From Rosenbergiella australiborealis (GTDB lineage: Bacteria > Pseudomonadota > Gammaproteobacteria > Enterobacterales > Enterobacteriaceae): a stretch of DNA of 64,000 nucleotides. Below the pieces are notes generated by a model. That model was not told the origin of the DNA. It did not search any database and saw only the letters and a list, made by a program, of their open reading frames with translations. The stretch is taken from contig NZ_JABBFO010000001.1 in the NCBI RefSeq assembly GCF_018494035.1, positions 186,001 through 250,000 of the forward strand. Direction: 5' to 3'. Positions 48,269 through 58,083 of the stretch are shown piece by piece (position 1 is the stretch's first letter; each line of letters starts with the position of its first letter). The translations under genes were made by a program, and so were the position numbers.

Positions 48269-49763
48269 ATCCAATCCCATGGTGAAATTTATTGTTCCTG
48301 CCGTGGTGATGGCGGGGCTGGCCGTGGGCCTGAAAAGCTGTAAGGGAGAGCAACCGCCTGAGAATGCCTCGGGTGATGTGACGACGGTACTGAAAAATCT
48401 TTCACAGGATGAGCTTAAGGCGCTCGGGGTGGAAGGCGATACGCCAGAAGATACCCTGCGCACACTGATAGGTCGGCTGAATGACGTTCGCGATCGCCAG
48501 AAAACGCTGGATAAACAGAATGCCGATTTGCTGAAAGAGAATGAGCAACTGCGTAAGCGCGGCACGAATGTATCCGGGCAAGTTGACGAGGCTGTGCAGG
48601 GGTTGCGTAAAGAGTATGACAAACGCCAGCAGCAACTGCAGAACGAACAGACCAGCCTGCTGGCAAAAGTGCAGGCTCTGTCTGAACAGCTGAAAACTAC
48701 CGGCAGTGGTTCCGCAGGTGTAAAACCGGCTTCTGACAGCGATATTCCTCTGGGCCTCGGTCTGGATGGTCTGGGTGGTAGCACCCATGGTACCGCCACT
48801 CGGGGCGATGATGGTCTGATGTGGGTGACGCCAGGCGATCAAAAAGCGGTCGATCCGCGCGATGCCGCCAGTGGTAAGGCTTCACCGCAATTTCCCACTT
48901 CATTTATGGACAACAATCCTCTGACCCGGCAGAAAGCGGTCTATGAGCAACAGGTTAAGGGGCACACGAATGAGAAGGGGGCACAGGACAGCGCTGAATC
49001 TGTTTACACTCTGCCGGAAAATTCCACTCTGGTGGGCAGCCGGGCGATGACGGCGTTACTGGGCCGCATCCCGATTAACGGCACGGTGACTGATCCCTAT
49101 CCTTTCAAGATCCTGATTGGCAAAGACAACCTGACCGCAAATGGGATTGAACTGCCGGATGTGGAGGGGGCGATTGTCTCCGGCAGCGCCAGCGGTGACT
49201 GGACTCTCTCCTGCGTTCGTGGGCAGGTGAACAGCATCACCTTCGTTTTTGCTGACGGTACGGTCCGTACCGTGCCCCAGCCAGATGCCAGTGGGAAAAA
49301 CACAGGTAACGGCAATACGCAGAATAAAACCGGTACCGACGGCGGCATCGGCTGGATTTCGGATAATGACGGTATTCCCTGTATCAGCGGTACCCGCAAG
49401 TCTAACGCGTCAACGTATCTGCCTACTCTTTTTGCGCTCTCTGCTGCCGGCGCTGCCGGGGAAGCTCTCAGTGAGGGCCAGTACACCACGCAGAACAATG
49501 TTAACGGGATTTCATCCACGCTGACCGGCAGTGCTGGCGAAGCGGCACTGGGGAAAGCCCTCTCCGGTGGCATGAGTGAGACCACTGACTGGGTTAAGCA
49601 GCGCTATGGGCAGACGTTTGACGCGATTTATGTGCCGCCGGGTGCGAAGCTGGCCGTACATATTACCCGCCAACTTGCCATTGACTATGAAGATAACGGC
49701 CGCAGGGTTCGCTATGATTTCACCCTGCCGGGTGGTGTCAGCGACAACGGCGGTCTGGACTAA
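48258..49763 (+). CDS. ICE protein TIGR03752 (TraB/VirB10-like)
   Basis: A 501-residue protein with a short N-terminal span (about 8-25), a long coiled coil (about 70-145), a glycine-rich linker and a C-terminal domain with VGSRAMTALLGRIPINGTVTDPYPFKILIGKDNLTANG (about 255-292), the TIGR03752 family core. It is the counterpart of VirB10/TraB, spanning inner to outer membrane in the mating channel. DAIYVPPGAKLAVHITRQLAIDY near the end matches the end of the VirB10 beta barrel. Confidence 0.9.
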   Translation: MQIKSNPMVKFIVPAVVMAGLAVGLKSCKGEQPPENASGDVTTVLKNLSQDELKALGVEGDTPEDTLRTLIGRLNDVRDRQKTLDKQNADLLKENEQLRKRGTNVSGQVDEAVQGLRKEYDKRQQQLQNEQTSLLAKVQALSEQLKTTGSGSAGVKPASDSDIPLGLGLDGLGGSTHGTATRGDDGLMWVTPGDQKAVDPRDAASGKASPQFPTSFMDNNPLTRQKAVYEQQVKGHTNEKGAQDSAESVYTLPENSTLVGSRAMTALLGRIPINGTVTDPYPFKILIGKDNLTANGIELPDVEGAIVSGSASGDWTLSCVRGQVNSITFVFADGTVRTVPQPDASGKNTGNGNTQNKTGTDGGIGWISDNDGIPCISGTRKSNASTYLPTLFALSAAGAAGEALSEGQYTTQNNVNGISSTLTGSAGEAALGKALSGGMSETTDWVKQRYGQTFDAIYVPPGAKLAVHITRQLAIDYEDNGRRVRYDFTLPGGVSDNGGLD

Positions 49764-49772
49764 GGTGCTAAA

Positions 49773-50195
49773 ATGACTCAGAACCTGAATTGTAAAATGC
49801 TGGCCGCTCTCTGCTTCGTCGTTCTCTTAGTTGGTTGTTCCACGTCAAAAGAAGAGATGCTGCCGACTGGCGAGCATACCATGCTTGAACTGTGGAACGG
49901 GGCAGACGGTGAAGGGGGAACCACTCGTCAGTCCGCTGTTGCGAGGGACACGCTGCGTCGTCCGTTAACCGACGATGAACACCGGAAAGGTACACAGGAC
50001 GATCGCAGCTACAGCCGCTCGCAGGAGAGTGAAATTTCACAGCAATTCTCCCGGTTGCCCAACCCGGATATGGTGATGTACCTGTATCCCCATCTGGCTG
50101 GCGGCAACACGCCAGTGCCTGGCTATAGCACTGTATTTCCTTTCTACAGCCAGACACAGTATGCGATGCCAGGTGAACGTACGGAGGCGCTGTAA
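49773..50195 (+). CDS. ICE lipoprotein TIGR03751 (TraV/VirB7-like)
   Basis: A 140-residue lipoprotein, lipobox LLVGC with Cys near residue 22, then the family region KEEMLPTGEHTMLELWN. TIGR03751 proteins sit where TraV/VirB7 does in related systems and stabilise the outer-membrane core. The second half (FSRLPNPDMVMYLYPHLAGGNTPVPGYSTVFPFYSQ) is highly conserved in the family. Its stop overlaps the next ATG. Confidence 0.88.
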   Translation: MTQNLNCKMLAALCFVVLLVGCSTSKEEMLPTGEHTMLELWNGADGEGGTTRQSAVARDTLRRPLTDDEHRKGTQDDRSYSRSQESEISQQFSRLPNPDMVMYLYPHLAGGNTPVPGYSTVFPFYSQTQYAMPGERTEAL

Positions 50196-53059
50196 TGTTT
50201 TCTCTTTTCGTCCGTAAAAATGAAGTGAAACCAGACGGCACGCCAGGGCAGCCAGAGGGGAAGGATTCTCCTCTGGTTATTCATGGTCGGGAGCCACTGA
50301 CGCGACCGGGCCGGATGACCCGGCAGGAAGAGTCAAAAGTGTATCACGCCAACCCGTCCATCATTGATTATCTGCCCTGGGTGGAATTCCTGGATGAAGA
50401 GGAGTGTCTTCTGCTTGAGGACGGTATTTCTGTCGGTGCGGTTTATGATGTGACGCCGGTGGCCACGGAGGGACGTACGGATGACAGGCTGGAGCAGATC
50501 CGCGATACGGTGGAAGATGCCCTGCAGGACAGTTTTGATGAATATGACGAGAACCCCTGGGTGGTACAGTTCTTCTGCCAGGATGAAGATGATGCTGAAT
50601 CGTATCTGGACCACTTACGCGGTTACGTGAAACCGCATGCGCAACGCACGGCATTTACGGAAGCCTGGCTGGGCGAAATGGCGCGTCATATCCGCAGTAT
50701 CTCGCGGCCGGAAGGGCTGTTTACCGATGCGTTGATCACCGGTCAGCCCTGGCGCGGCCAACAGCGTCGCACCCGTATGGTTATTTATCGCTGGATAGGG
50801 AAGTCTGCGTCCCGGGACCCGATGCCGCCGGTGGCGATGCTCAACCAGGCGTGTGAACGTGTGGTAAGTGCGCTGGGTGGGGCCGGTATTCGTTGTACCC
50901 GTCAGAATGGCCTGCAGGTGCACAGCTGGCTGCTGCGCCTGTTTAATCCGTCTCCGGACTGGGTGGAGAAATCCACACTGTATCATCAGGCGGCGTATGT
51001 CGATCCGCGCAACTTCCCGGCGGGCGTGGCGCCGGTCAGCAATGATTTTGCTGAAACGCTGTGGTTTACGCCACCCGTTTCGGATCCGGAAAACGGCGTA
51101 TGGTGGATAGATAATAAACCCCATTGTGCGCTGCCGGTTGAAAGGCTGCGTACTCCACCAGAGCCGGGTACCATTACCGGTGAACAGGCCCGTGGTGAGA
51201 AAAAAATCAACGCGCTGATGGATATGTTTCCGGAAGGGACACTGCTGTGCATGACGATTGTTGTGCAGCCGCAGGACAGGCTGGAAGAACAGTTTAACCG
51301 CCTGTCGAAAAATGCCGTCGGGGAGAATACCGAATCCGGCCGTGCCCGCCAGGATGTGAAAACGGTGAAAGAGTATCTGGGAAACCGGCATAAGCTGTAT
51401 CGTGCCGGGATCACCTTCCTGCTGCGCGGGGATGATATGGATAATCTTAAGCGTAAACGTCTTGATTTGACCACCGTATTGCTTGGGGCCGGTCTGCAGC
51501 CGGTTCGACCGGAATTTGAGGTGGGGCCACTGAATACCTGGCTGCGGGCGCTGCCAATGTGTTTTAACCCGGACAGCGATAAAAAATACTGGTACACGCG
51601 TCTGACCTGGGTACAACACCTTGCGGGGTTGCTGCCGGTTACCGGGCGGGAAACCGGTACCGGCAACCCGGGTTTAAGCTTTTTTAACCGCGGCGGCGAT
51701 ATTCTGACGTTTGATCCACTGAACAAGTATGATCGTACCCAGAATGCGCATCTGTTGTTGTTCGGACCGACGGGGGCAGGTAAGTCGGCCACGCTGTGTT
51801 ATGCCTTTTCTCAGCTGATGGCGGTTCACCGGCCACGTCTGTTTATCGCTGAAGCCGGGAACAGTTTTGGCCTGCAGGCTGATTATTTTGAAAGCCTTGG
51901 ACTTTCTGTCAACAAGATAAGCGTCAAACCGGGTAGTGGGGTCAGCCTGCCGCCGTTTGCCGACGCGCATAAACTGGTCGAAGAAGGGCTGGCAGCACAT
52001 GCTGTTGATGAAAGCGACCTCCCTGATATCGATGCCGACAGCGATGGAGAGGGTGAAGACGAGGATAAACGGGATATTCTCGGTGAGATGGAGATTTCAG
52101 CCCGGATGATGATAACGGGCGGCGATCCGAAAGAAGAAGCCGAAATGAAGCGTGCCGACCGGGCTATGATCCGTGAAGCGCTGCTGATGGCCGCGCATGC
52201 AACATATAAAGAAGGGAGGCAGATGCTGCCTTCTGACCTGCAGAAAGCATTATACAGCATTGCTGGTGATGACAGCGATAAGGGGCAAAATGTCCGTAAT
52301 GCCCAGCGTAAGGCGAAAGCCGCAGAGATGGCGGAGGCGCTGGGGATGTTCACTCAGGAAGGCAGCTTTGAGGCGGAGCTGTTCAACCGCGAGGGGGAGT
52401 TGTGGCCTGAAGCGGATGTGACCTTGGTGGATCTCGGTCATCTGGCGCGTGAGGGTTATGAAGCGCAGATGGCGCTGACCATGGTGTCAATGACCAACAT
52501 GATTAACAATATTGCGGAGCGGGACCAGTATCTCGGCCGCGATATTGTCTTCGCGGTGGATGAGGCGCATATCGTGACGGTTAATCCACTGTTGTCGCCG
52601 TATATGACCAAAGTGGTCAAAATGTGGCGAAAGTTGGGGGCCTGGCTGTGGCTGGCCACGCAGAACCTGAAGGACTTTCCGGATATTGCGGAGAAAATGC
52701 TGAACATGGCGGAGTGGTGGATTTGCCTCACCATGCCACCGGAGGAGGTGAAAGATATCAGCCGGTTCCGTGCGCTCACGCCTGAACAGGAAGCCGTACT
52801 ACTTTCCGCCCGCAAGCTGTCGGGTTGCTATACCGAAGGGGTGGTGCTGGCCAAGCGTATTGAGGCGCTGTTTCGTGCTGTTCCCCCCAGTCTGTATCTC
52901 GCGCTGGGCATGACGGAGAAAGAGGAAAAGGCGGAACGCCGGGCGCTGATGCGTGAGCATCACTGTAGCGAACTGGATGCGGCGAAGCTGATTGCCCGTA
53001 AACTGGACCGGTTGCGAGGACTGACTGACGCACACGACGAGGAGAGCACAGCAGCATGA
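50195..53059 (+). CDS. Conjugative transfer ATPase TIGR03744 (VirB4/TraC-like)
   Basis: A 954-residue cytoplasmic ATPase of family TIGR03744 (PFL_4706). Walker A is FGPTGAGKSATL (Lys530, Ser531), Walker B AVDEAHIV (Asp789, Glu790), and ATQNLKDFPDIAEKMLN is the sensor region. An acidic insert (about 600-625, DLPDIDADSDGEGEDEDK) lies between them. It powers pilus assembly and substrate transfer. The ATG overlaps the lipoprotein stop, and the stop overlaps the next start (ATGA). Confidence 0.93.
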   Translation: MFSLFVRKNEVKPDGTPGQPEGKDSPLVIHGREPLTRPGRMTRQEESKVYHANPSIIDYLPWVEFLDEEECLLLEDGISVGAVYDVTPVATEGRTDDRLEQIRDTVEDALQDSFDEYDENPWVVQFFCQDEDDAESYLDHLRGYVKPHAQRTAFTEAWLGEMARHIRSISRPEGLFTDALITGQPWRGQQRRTRMVIYRWIGKSASRDPMPPVAMLNQACERVVSALGGAGIRCTRQNGLQVHSWLLRLFNPSPDWVEKSTLYHQAAYVDPRNFPAGVAPVSNDFAETLWFTPPVSDPENGVWWIDNKPHCALPVERLRTPPEPGTITGEQARGEKKINALMDMFPEGTLLCMTIVVQPQDRLEEQFNRLSKNAVGENTESGRARQDVKTVKEYLGNRHKLYRAGITFLLRGDDMDNLKRKRLDLTTVLLGAGLQPVRPEFEVGPLNTWLRALPMCFNPDSDKKYWYTRLTWVQHLAGLLPVTGRETGTGNPGLSFFNRGGDILTFDPLNKYDRTQNAHLLLFGPTGAGKSATLCYAFSQLMAVHRPRLFIAEAGNSFGLQADYFESLGLSVNKISVKPGSGVSLPPFADAHKLVEEGLAAHAVDESDLPDIDADSDGEGEDEDKRDILGEMEISARMMITGGDPKEEAEMKRADRAMIREALLMAAHATYKEGRQMLPSDLQKALYSIAGDDSDKGQNVRNAQRKAKAAEMAEALGMFTQEGSFEAELFNREGELWPEADVTLVDLGHLAREGYEAQMALTMVSMTNMINNIAERDQYLGRDIVFAVDEAHIVTVNPLLSPYMTKVVKMWRKLGAWLWLATQNLKDFPDIAEKMLNMAEWWICLTMPPEEVKDISRFRALTPEQEAVLLSARKLSGCYTEGVVLAKRIEALFRAVPPSLYLALGMTEKEEKAERRALMREHHCSELDAAKLIARKLDRLRGLTDAHDEESTAA

Positions 53060-53439
53060 TGACGCTGAAGTATCCGGTTCCCTGTGTCTGTGGTAGTGAC
53101 AGCCCGGATAACACTGTTTTCAACCTGCCCCCGCAGGGTGAACCCGGGATATCAGTGGTGACGCAGGCTAATCTGCAACGTCTGAGCGAACACATCAGAC
53201 AGCGAATGAACGGCCCGGTGACCGTTACCTATCACCCTCATCGGGTGGGCCTGAGAAGCTGTATGGCGGTGACGGTGGAGAGCAGATTCCGCAGAGCGGT
53301 TAATATTCTTATCACCGTTAGCGGGCAGGGAAGCTGGCCGGCAGAGGAGGAGTACGAACATCCCCGCTGGTATATTACCGTGACGGACGCGGCGGATATG
53401 GTTTACCTGGTGCTTTGGTTAGGTGATATATTAGGCTAA
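53056..53439 (+). CDS. Conserved ICE hypothetical protein
   Basis: A 127-residue protein without signal or span. ISVVTQANLQRLSEHIRQRMNGPVTVTYHPHRVGLRSCMAVTVESRF is the middle part, and WLGDILG closes it. It follows the VirB4-like ATPase with a four-base overlap and so belongs to the transfer operon. Similar small proteins occur at this place in related elements, but I cannot give a function. Confidence 0.6.
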   Translation: MMTLKYPVPCVCGSDSPDNTVFNLPPQGEPGISVVTQANLQRLSEHIRQRMNGPVTVTYHPHRVGLRSCMAVTVESRFRRAVNILITVSGQGSWPAEEEYEHPRWYITVTDAADMVYLVLWLGDILG

Positions 53440-53450
53440 CTTTTAAATAA

Positions 53451-53489
53451 CCTGATGGTTTGGCCATTCTATACTGGCCTACTATCAGG
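53451..53489. other. Inverted repeat at left edge of NTPase insert
   Basis: Nested pairs CCTGAT/ATCAGG and GGCCA/TGGCC (53451-53489) directly after the transfer operon gene and before the AT-rich NTPase gene. It could end transcription or mark the insertion border; no T-run follows. Confidence 0.3.
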
Positions 53490-53566
53490 CGACAATGGCG
53501 GCGGACTTGCGGAGAAATTCCGGGTAGGTGATCAGGAACCAAGTCAGTCAATGGTAAGGAATTGGT

Positions 53567-56500
53567 ATGGCTCTATTGGATGTAATAAAAGGCTGTTGGT
53601 CAGCAAAAGAAACTGGTGCTTCGATTAATGAACAACAGGGAATTTACGATACCTTAACGCCGAAAATAATTACTGATAGCAGTGTTGAAGCTTATTTTGA
53701 TGCGCTGGATTTTGCTTTTTCTAAATCAGATGTGAAAAATATTGCTATTACTGGGCCTTATGGTGCAGGTAAAAGCACAGTTATTCTTTCTTATCTTAAG
53801 TCTCGTCTTAAAAAAGAGTTTATCAATGTGTCACTTGCTGATTTTTCCTTATCCGGAAAGAGTGAAGAATCAGAATCAGATAACGTAGAGATTGAATTAA
53901 GCATACTCCAGCAGATCCTGTACAAGGAAAATAAAGATAATCTTCCTGATTCACGTATTGATCGGATTCAGGATAGAAATGAAAAACACATTCTTTCTCT
54001 GTTCGCTACTGTATTAACAATAGTTGGGCCGATATTATTGTTGGCTGTGACGCTGTTTCCTAAAAAAATCCTGTCCTTATTTAGTGTAGATGAAGTTACG
54101 CTAAATTCGATCATTGATGCCTATCCAGCGCGGTTGCTATCTAGCGCTGTTATGGGAACGGTTGGTTTGTTTTTTATCGTTCGGGCTGCTTCCAAAGCCG
54201 GTATTTTCGATAAGAAAATCAAGCTTAGCAAGATAGCATTGCTTCAGGGCAGTGCCGATATGGCATCCCAGGATGCTTCTTCACTGCTTAATAACTGCCT
54301 GGATGAGATTGTCTATTTCTTTTCCCGTTCACAACATAAAATTGTGGTATTTGAGGATTTAGACAGGTTAGGTAACACCGAAGTATTTGTTAAGCTAAGA
54401 GAGATTAACCAGATAGTTAATAATAATATCCAGGGTGAGCCGGTTAGATTTGTCTATGCCTGCCGGGATGATATTTTCCTTGGTGCAGATATCCGGACTA
54501 AATTTTTTGACTTTATTTTGCCAGTAATCCCGGTGATGGATTCCCGGAATGCCTACACTCATTTAAAAAACAAACTAAATGATTTTCCGGCCAATGAGCA
54601 GGCGCTTCTTAAGCAGATGTCATTGTATATAAGTGATATGCGCTCTTTGCAAAATATTGTCAATGAGTTCAATCTGTTCAAAAAGGTGGTTGATGACAAT
54701 AGGAATCAGGCGAAGATTTTTTCACTTATCTTTTATAAGAATATCTACGCACAAGATTATAACCTGACGGATAAAAAATCAGGTGTTTTGTATTCATTTA
54801 TCCACGACTATCGTCTGCGTCGTCTACATGAAAATTATTTCATTAGTTTGGATGAACGATTGCAGCAGCTTAATACTAAATTAGCAAGGATAAAACAGGA
54901 GTCTGCTACCTCTGATGCAGATTTGCGTAAACAAATTATTAGTCGCTTTATTTCTCCGGAGTTGTGGCCATTAATCTCATTTGCTAAACAGAACCCTAAT
55001 TATCATGGGCAATATAACAAATATTCAGCACAGAATTTTTATGAAAGTGAGAGTGGTTTTAAAAGTTTCTTTTCTAATTCTGCACAGTTATATATTGGAT
55101 GTGAAACTAATAGAGGACTGCATTTTTTTCAAATTGACACAACTTCAATATTAGAAGAGTACAACAAAAGAGTTGAAGTTATCGCCAAAGATAAAGCAGC
55201 AGAATATCAAAAAATCATCAGTGAAATTGATGAGGTAAAAGAAAAAATTCGTACCCGAAATTCCATTTCTATGGCGGATTTATTAAATTTAATTGGATGG
55301 GAAAGATTTAAAGAAATTGCTGAAGGTTATATTGAAAAATGTGATGATCGCACGATTATTGACTTGGAACAGCTGGAAACTATCCGCAATGGATTCCGCT
55401 TTGGTGGCTTAGAGGCTCTTTATTACCTGTTGACCAATGGTCATATTATGCAGGATTTCATGATGTTCCGGTCTGTCTTTCATCAGGGAACCATCTCTAT
55501 TAATGATAATGACTATATAAAAGCCGTTGGTCGTCATATGGGTTGTGAAGAAGTAAATCAAAAATTCTTACTGGACAACCCGAAAGATGTGTTGGCGGAA
55601 TTGATTGGCCAGCGTTATCAATATCGCGCTGGTGCTATCCACCATCAAATCGTAGCACTATTGCTAGATAGCCGTCATAACGTTGACAAGAATACTTTGT
55701 CTGAAATGGTTGCGATGATATTTCAGCAATCTTCTACAGACATTCTGGCTATATTTAATGTTTTAGAGTCCAGATTTTTTGATGCCGAACATTTCACCCG
55801 GTTAGTGGTCTTTTCCTTGGGAGATAGCCGCTATCTGGATAAGATGATCGTGGTGATTGAGGAACAGGAACGCAGCAGTATCGTCACGTCAATTGTTGCG
55901 AAGATGATAGCTTTAATCTCACCTGAGATATCAGCCAATCAGGAAAATTATCGACAATTTATTGTCGAGCAAGGGTTTAGTTTGATTTCTTTTGTAGAAG
56001 GTAGCAATCTTGAACCATTTCTTAATAATATAAAACTGCTGGGTGTTATTTACCAGGATATTTCTTTGCCGATCACTCCCTCTGAAACTCAGGCATTAAA
56101 CTTTATCGCCGAAAATCAGATGTATACTCTGGATAAGAAAAGTTACAGAGTTATCGTCGCTGGATTATTACAACATGAAAATATATCTTGCGATCGGGTA
56201 GATGAGTTGCCATGGTCATTACTGGAGAAGTACCAATTATCCAGCGTAAAAGAGTACGTGAATGACAATATCGATATTTTTGTTCGGGAAATATTTATAG
56301 ACTCTAAGAAAAGTAGTGAGGCTATTGTATCGGTGCTTACTCACCCAAATTTAAGTGATGACCTTAAAATTGGTATGCTGAAAAAAATGCAATTTACTGT
56401 GGTGGATTTACATGATTTCCCAGAGCATATTGATGCTGATATGGATGAATTATCATACCATGATCTGTTCTACCGCTACGATCGCATAGCGCCGGGATGG

Positions 56501-57367
56501 GATGCTTTATTAAATTATATTTGCGAAGGGTGCAACCTCGAGGTATTAACCCAGTATATTGAAGAGCATGCTCAGGTTTTGAGCCAAAAGGAAGTGAGCC
56601 TGGTTGATGGGGATCGCTATGATCTTCTTTATATGAAAGTTATTTGCAATGATAAACTCAGTGATAGTGCATATTCCTCAGTGTTAAAACCAGTTTATAT
56701 TAATATTCATCACTGGGATGAAAGGTTGAGTCTGGTTAACTTTCTGCGCCTGATAAAAAATAGCAAAGTAGAGTTGAATGCAGAATCCTTTAAACAGGCA
56801 GTGCAATGTTTCATTTCGGATACTGCTAAAGGACGTATTGAACCATTTGCACTGTGGTTTTCTCAATTTAAAGAAACCTTTTTCTCCGATACAGATTATT
56901 ATCTTCGGGATGAGCATGACGATACTTTTCTTGAGGAAATGTTGGTTGCTATTCATAACTCCCAGTGCTTCACTTTTTCGGAAAAAGCTACGCTACTGTT
57001 CAAATACCGTGAGCGTTACCATGAGTCCTTCCTTGATGAGCTAACTATCTCTAACGAAGGTTTACTTGCTATAACTGCGCTTTCTACTGATGATGATTTT
57101 TCCATGAATCTGATAGTCAGGCTGTTAAAAAATGGCTATCGCAGTCGAGTGGAGATCGGCCGTCTGGTGTGTAGGCTTGAAGAAAAAGAATTCTCTAAAA
57201 TATTTAATCAAAAAAGCGCAACACTGAATCTCAGTAATGGTCAACAAGCGGAGCTATTCCTTTCTGCTTTACAGCAAGCTGGTCTTATTAAGAAATGGTC
57301 ATTTCGGGAAGCAGGCAAATATCACGTACACTGCTGTTATGAAGAGGATGAGAGCTACATTGATTGA
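53567..57367 (+). CDS. YobI/KAP-like membrane P-loop NTPase, probable defence gene
   Basis: A 1266-residue protein. Walker A is GPYGAGKST (63-71), Walker B IVVFEDLDRL (259-268), with FVYACRDDIF (295-304) as the following strand. Two membrane spans (about 142-164 and 188-208) lie between the two Walker motifs, the layout of KAP NTPases such as the T7-exclusion protein PifA and of YobI-type ATPases. The remaining 950 residues are helical, leucine-rich and without a recognised domain, as in STAND sensors. The base composition is far richer in A and T than the flanking tra genes, so it was acquired separately. AAGGA lies six bases before the ATG. Role in phage or plasmid defence is inferred from family and position. 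Confidence 0.75.
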   Translation: MALLDVIKGCWSAKETGASINEQQGIYDTLTPKIITDSSVEAYFDALDFAFSKSDVKNIAITGPYGAGKSTVILSYLKSRLKKEFINVSLADFSLSGKSEESESDNVEIELSILQQILYKENKDNLPDSRIDRIQDRNEKHILSLFATVLTIVGPILLLAVTLFPKKILSLFSVDEVTLNSIIDAYPARLLSSAVMGTVGLFFIVRAASKAGIFDKKIKLSKIALLQGSADMASQDASSLLNNCLDEIVYFFSRSQHKIVVFEDLDRLGNTEVFVKLREINQIVNNNIQGEPVRFVYACRDDIFLGADIRTKFFDFILPVIPVMDSRNAYTHLKNKLNDFPANEQALLKQMSLYISDMRSLQNIVNEFNLFKKVVDDNRNQAKIFSLIFYKNIYAQDYNLTDKKSGVLYSFIHDYRLRRLHENYFISLDERLQQLNTKLARIKQESATSDADLRKQIISRFISPELWPLISFAKQNPNYHGQYNKYSAQNFYESESGFKSFFSNSAQLYIGCETNRGLHFFQIDTTSILEEYNKRVEVIAKDKAAEYQKIISEIDEVKEKIRTRNSISMADLLNLIGWERFKEIAEGYIEKCDDRTIIDLEQLETIRNGFRFGGLEALYYLLTNGHIMQDFMMFRSVFHQGTISINDNDYIKAVGRHMGCEEVNQKFLLDNPKDVLAELIGQRYQYRAGAIHHQIVALLLDSRHNVDKNTLSEMVAMIFQQSSTDILAIFNVLESRFFDAEHFTRLVVFSLGDSRYLDKMIVVIEEQERSSIVTSIVAKMIALISPEISANQENYRQFIVEQGFSLISFVEGSNLEPFLNNIKLLGVIYQDISLPITPSETQALNFIAENQMYTLDKKSYRVIVAGLLQHENISCDRVDELPWSLLEKYQLSSVKEYVNDNIDIFVREIFIDSKKSSEAIVSVLTHPNLSDDLKIGMLKKMQFTVVDLHDFPEHIDADMDELSYHDLFYRYDRIAPGWDALLNYICEGCNLEVLTQYIEEHAQVLSQKEVSLVDGDRYDLLYMKVICNDKLSDSAYSSVLKPVYINIHHWDERLSLVNFLRLIKNSKVELNAESFKQAVQCFISDTAKGRIEPFALWFSQFKETFFSDTDYYLRDEHDDTFLEEMLVAIHNSQCFTFSEKATLLFKYRERYHESFLDELTISNEGLLAITALSTDDDFSMNLIVRLLKNGYRSRVEIGRLVCRLEEKEFSKIFNQKSATLNLSNGQQAELFLSALQQAGLIKKWSFREAGKYHVHCCYEEDESYID

Positions 57368-57384
57368 GAATAAGGGCAACTGCC

Positions 57385-57412
57385 TTCTCCCGTTTCTATG
57401 CTGACGGGAGAA
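57385..57412 (+). terminator. Hairpin after the NTPase gene
   Basis: TTCTCCCGT paired perfectly with ACGGGAGAA (57385-57393 with 57404-57412, loop of ten), 17 bases after the stop codon. No T-run follows on the plus strand, so its strength as a terminator is uncertain. Confidence 0.5.
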
Positions 57413-57681
57413 AAGAAACTGTTCTGCATCTGAATAGCGCTACAAAAAGCAAGTTATGTGTTGTCCTACGACAGCTACATGCTCATAAATGGCAAGTATA
57501 GAGGTATCAGGAATGGCTATATTAGCAGTTGTAATTAGCAGGACATAACATTTACTGGTAAAAGGCAAGCTCAGCGTAACACCAGTAACTAATCTTTATT
57601 TTTGGATTTTTAGTTTTTCGATGTTTTATTGAGCGTTGGCGAGCACGCTGTCAGGCGATTCAGTCTGATGGAGTCTCCCTA
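57413..57681. other. Non-coding right edge of the NTPase insert
   Basis: About 270 AT-rich bases between the NTPase hairpin and the next transfer gene. It must hold the signals for restarting transfer-gene expression if the hairpin stops transcription, but no promoter could be recognised with confidence. Confidence 0.35.
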
Positions 57682-58083
57682 ATGAAATTACGCAACTTTC
57701 TCCCTCTGCCGGCATTGCTGCCGGTATCCGTTCTGGCCGGCACGGTGGTTTATACCGACAGCCAGCACTTACCTGAAAATCTTTCCCCGGATGTTGTGGT
57801 TGTGTTGCTGGATGAACCTGAACGCCTGCAGGCGAAAGTGTTTGGTCAGCTTCCGGCTGACCCGGATCTGGCAGCAATGCAGGCCAGGCAGGTGATGTCC
57901 TCCCCCCAGTGGCAACAAAAACAGCAGCAACTGGTTACGGCATATCGGCAGGTAGTGAATGCTCAGGAACTCGGTATCCGCAAGGTGCCCGCTGTCGTTT
58001 TTGACGACCGGGATGTGGTTTATGGCACAACCGATGTGGCGCAGGCTCAGGCACTACGGCGGCAGGCAGGAGGTGGCCAGTGA
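57682..58083 (+). CDS. ICE protein TIGR03757 (PFL_4709 family)
   Basis: A 133-residue exported protein: signal peptide to VLA-GT near residue 20, then VVYTDSQHLPENL and the region VNAQELGIRKVPAVVFDDRDVVYGTTDV typical of TIGR03757, with a thioredoxin-like cis-proline (KVPAVVF) but no cysteine pair. The size and fold resemble TrbC-like pilus assembly proteins. Stop overlaps the next GTG start by four bases. Confidence 0.87.
   Translation: MKLRNFLPLPALLPVSVLAGTVVYTDSQHLPENLSPDVVVVLLDEPERLQAKVFGQLPADPDLAAMQARQVMSSPQWQQKQQQLVTAYRQVVNAQELGIRKVPAVVFDDRDVVYGTTDVAQAQALRRQAGGGQ

Noticed and set aside
50615-51792. Long minus-strand frames (334 and 268 residues) inside the VirB4-like ATPase gene
   Set aside because: They mirror the high-G+C codon pattern of the real gene; composition is arginine-, proline- and glutamine-rich, without any motif.
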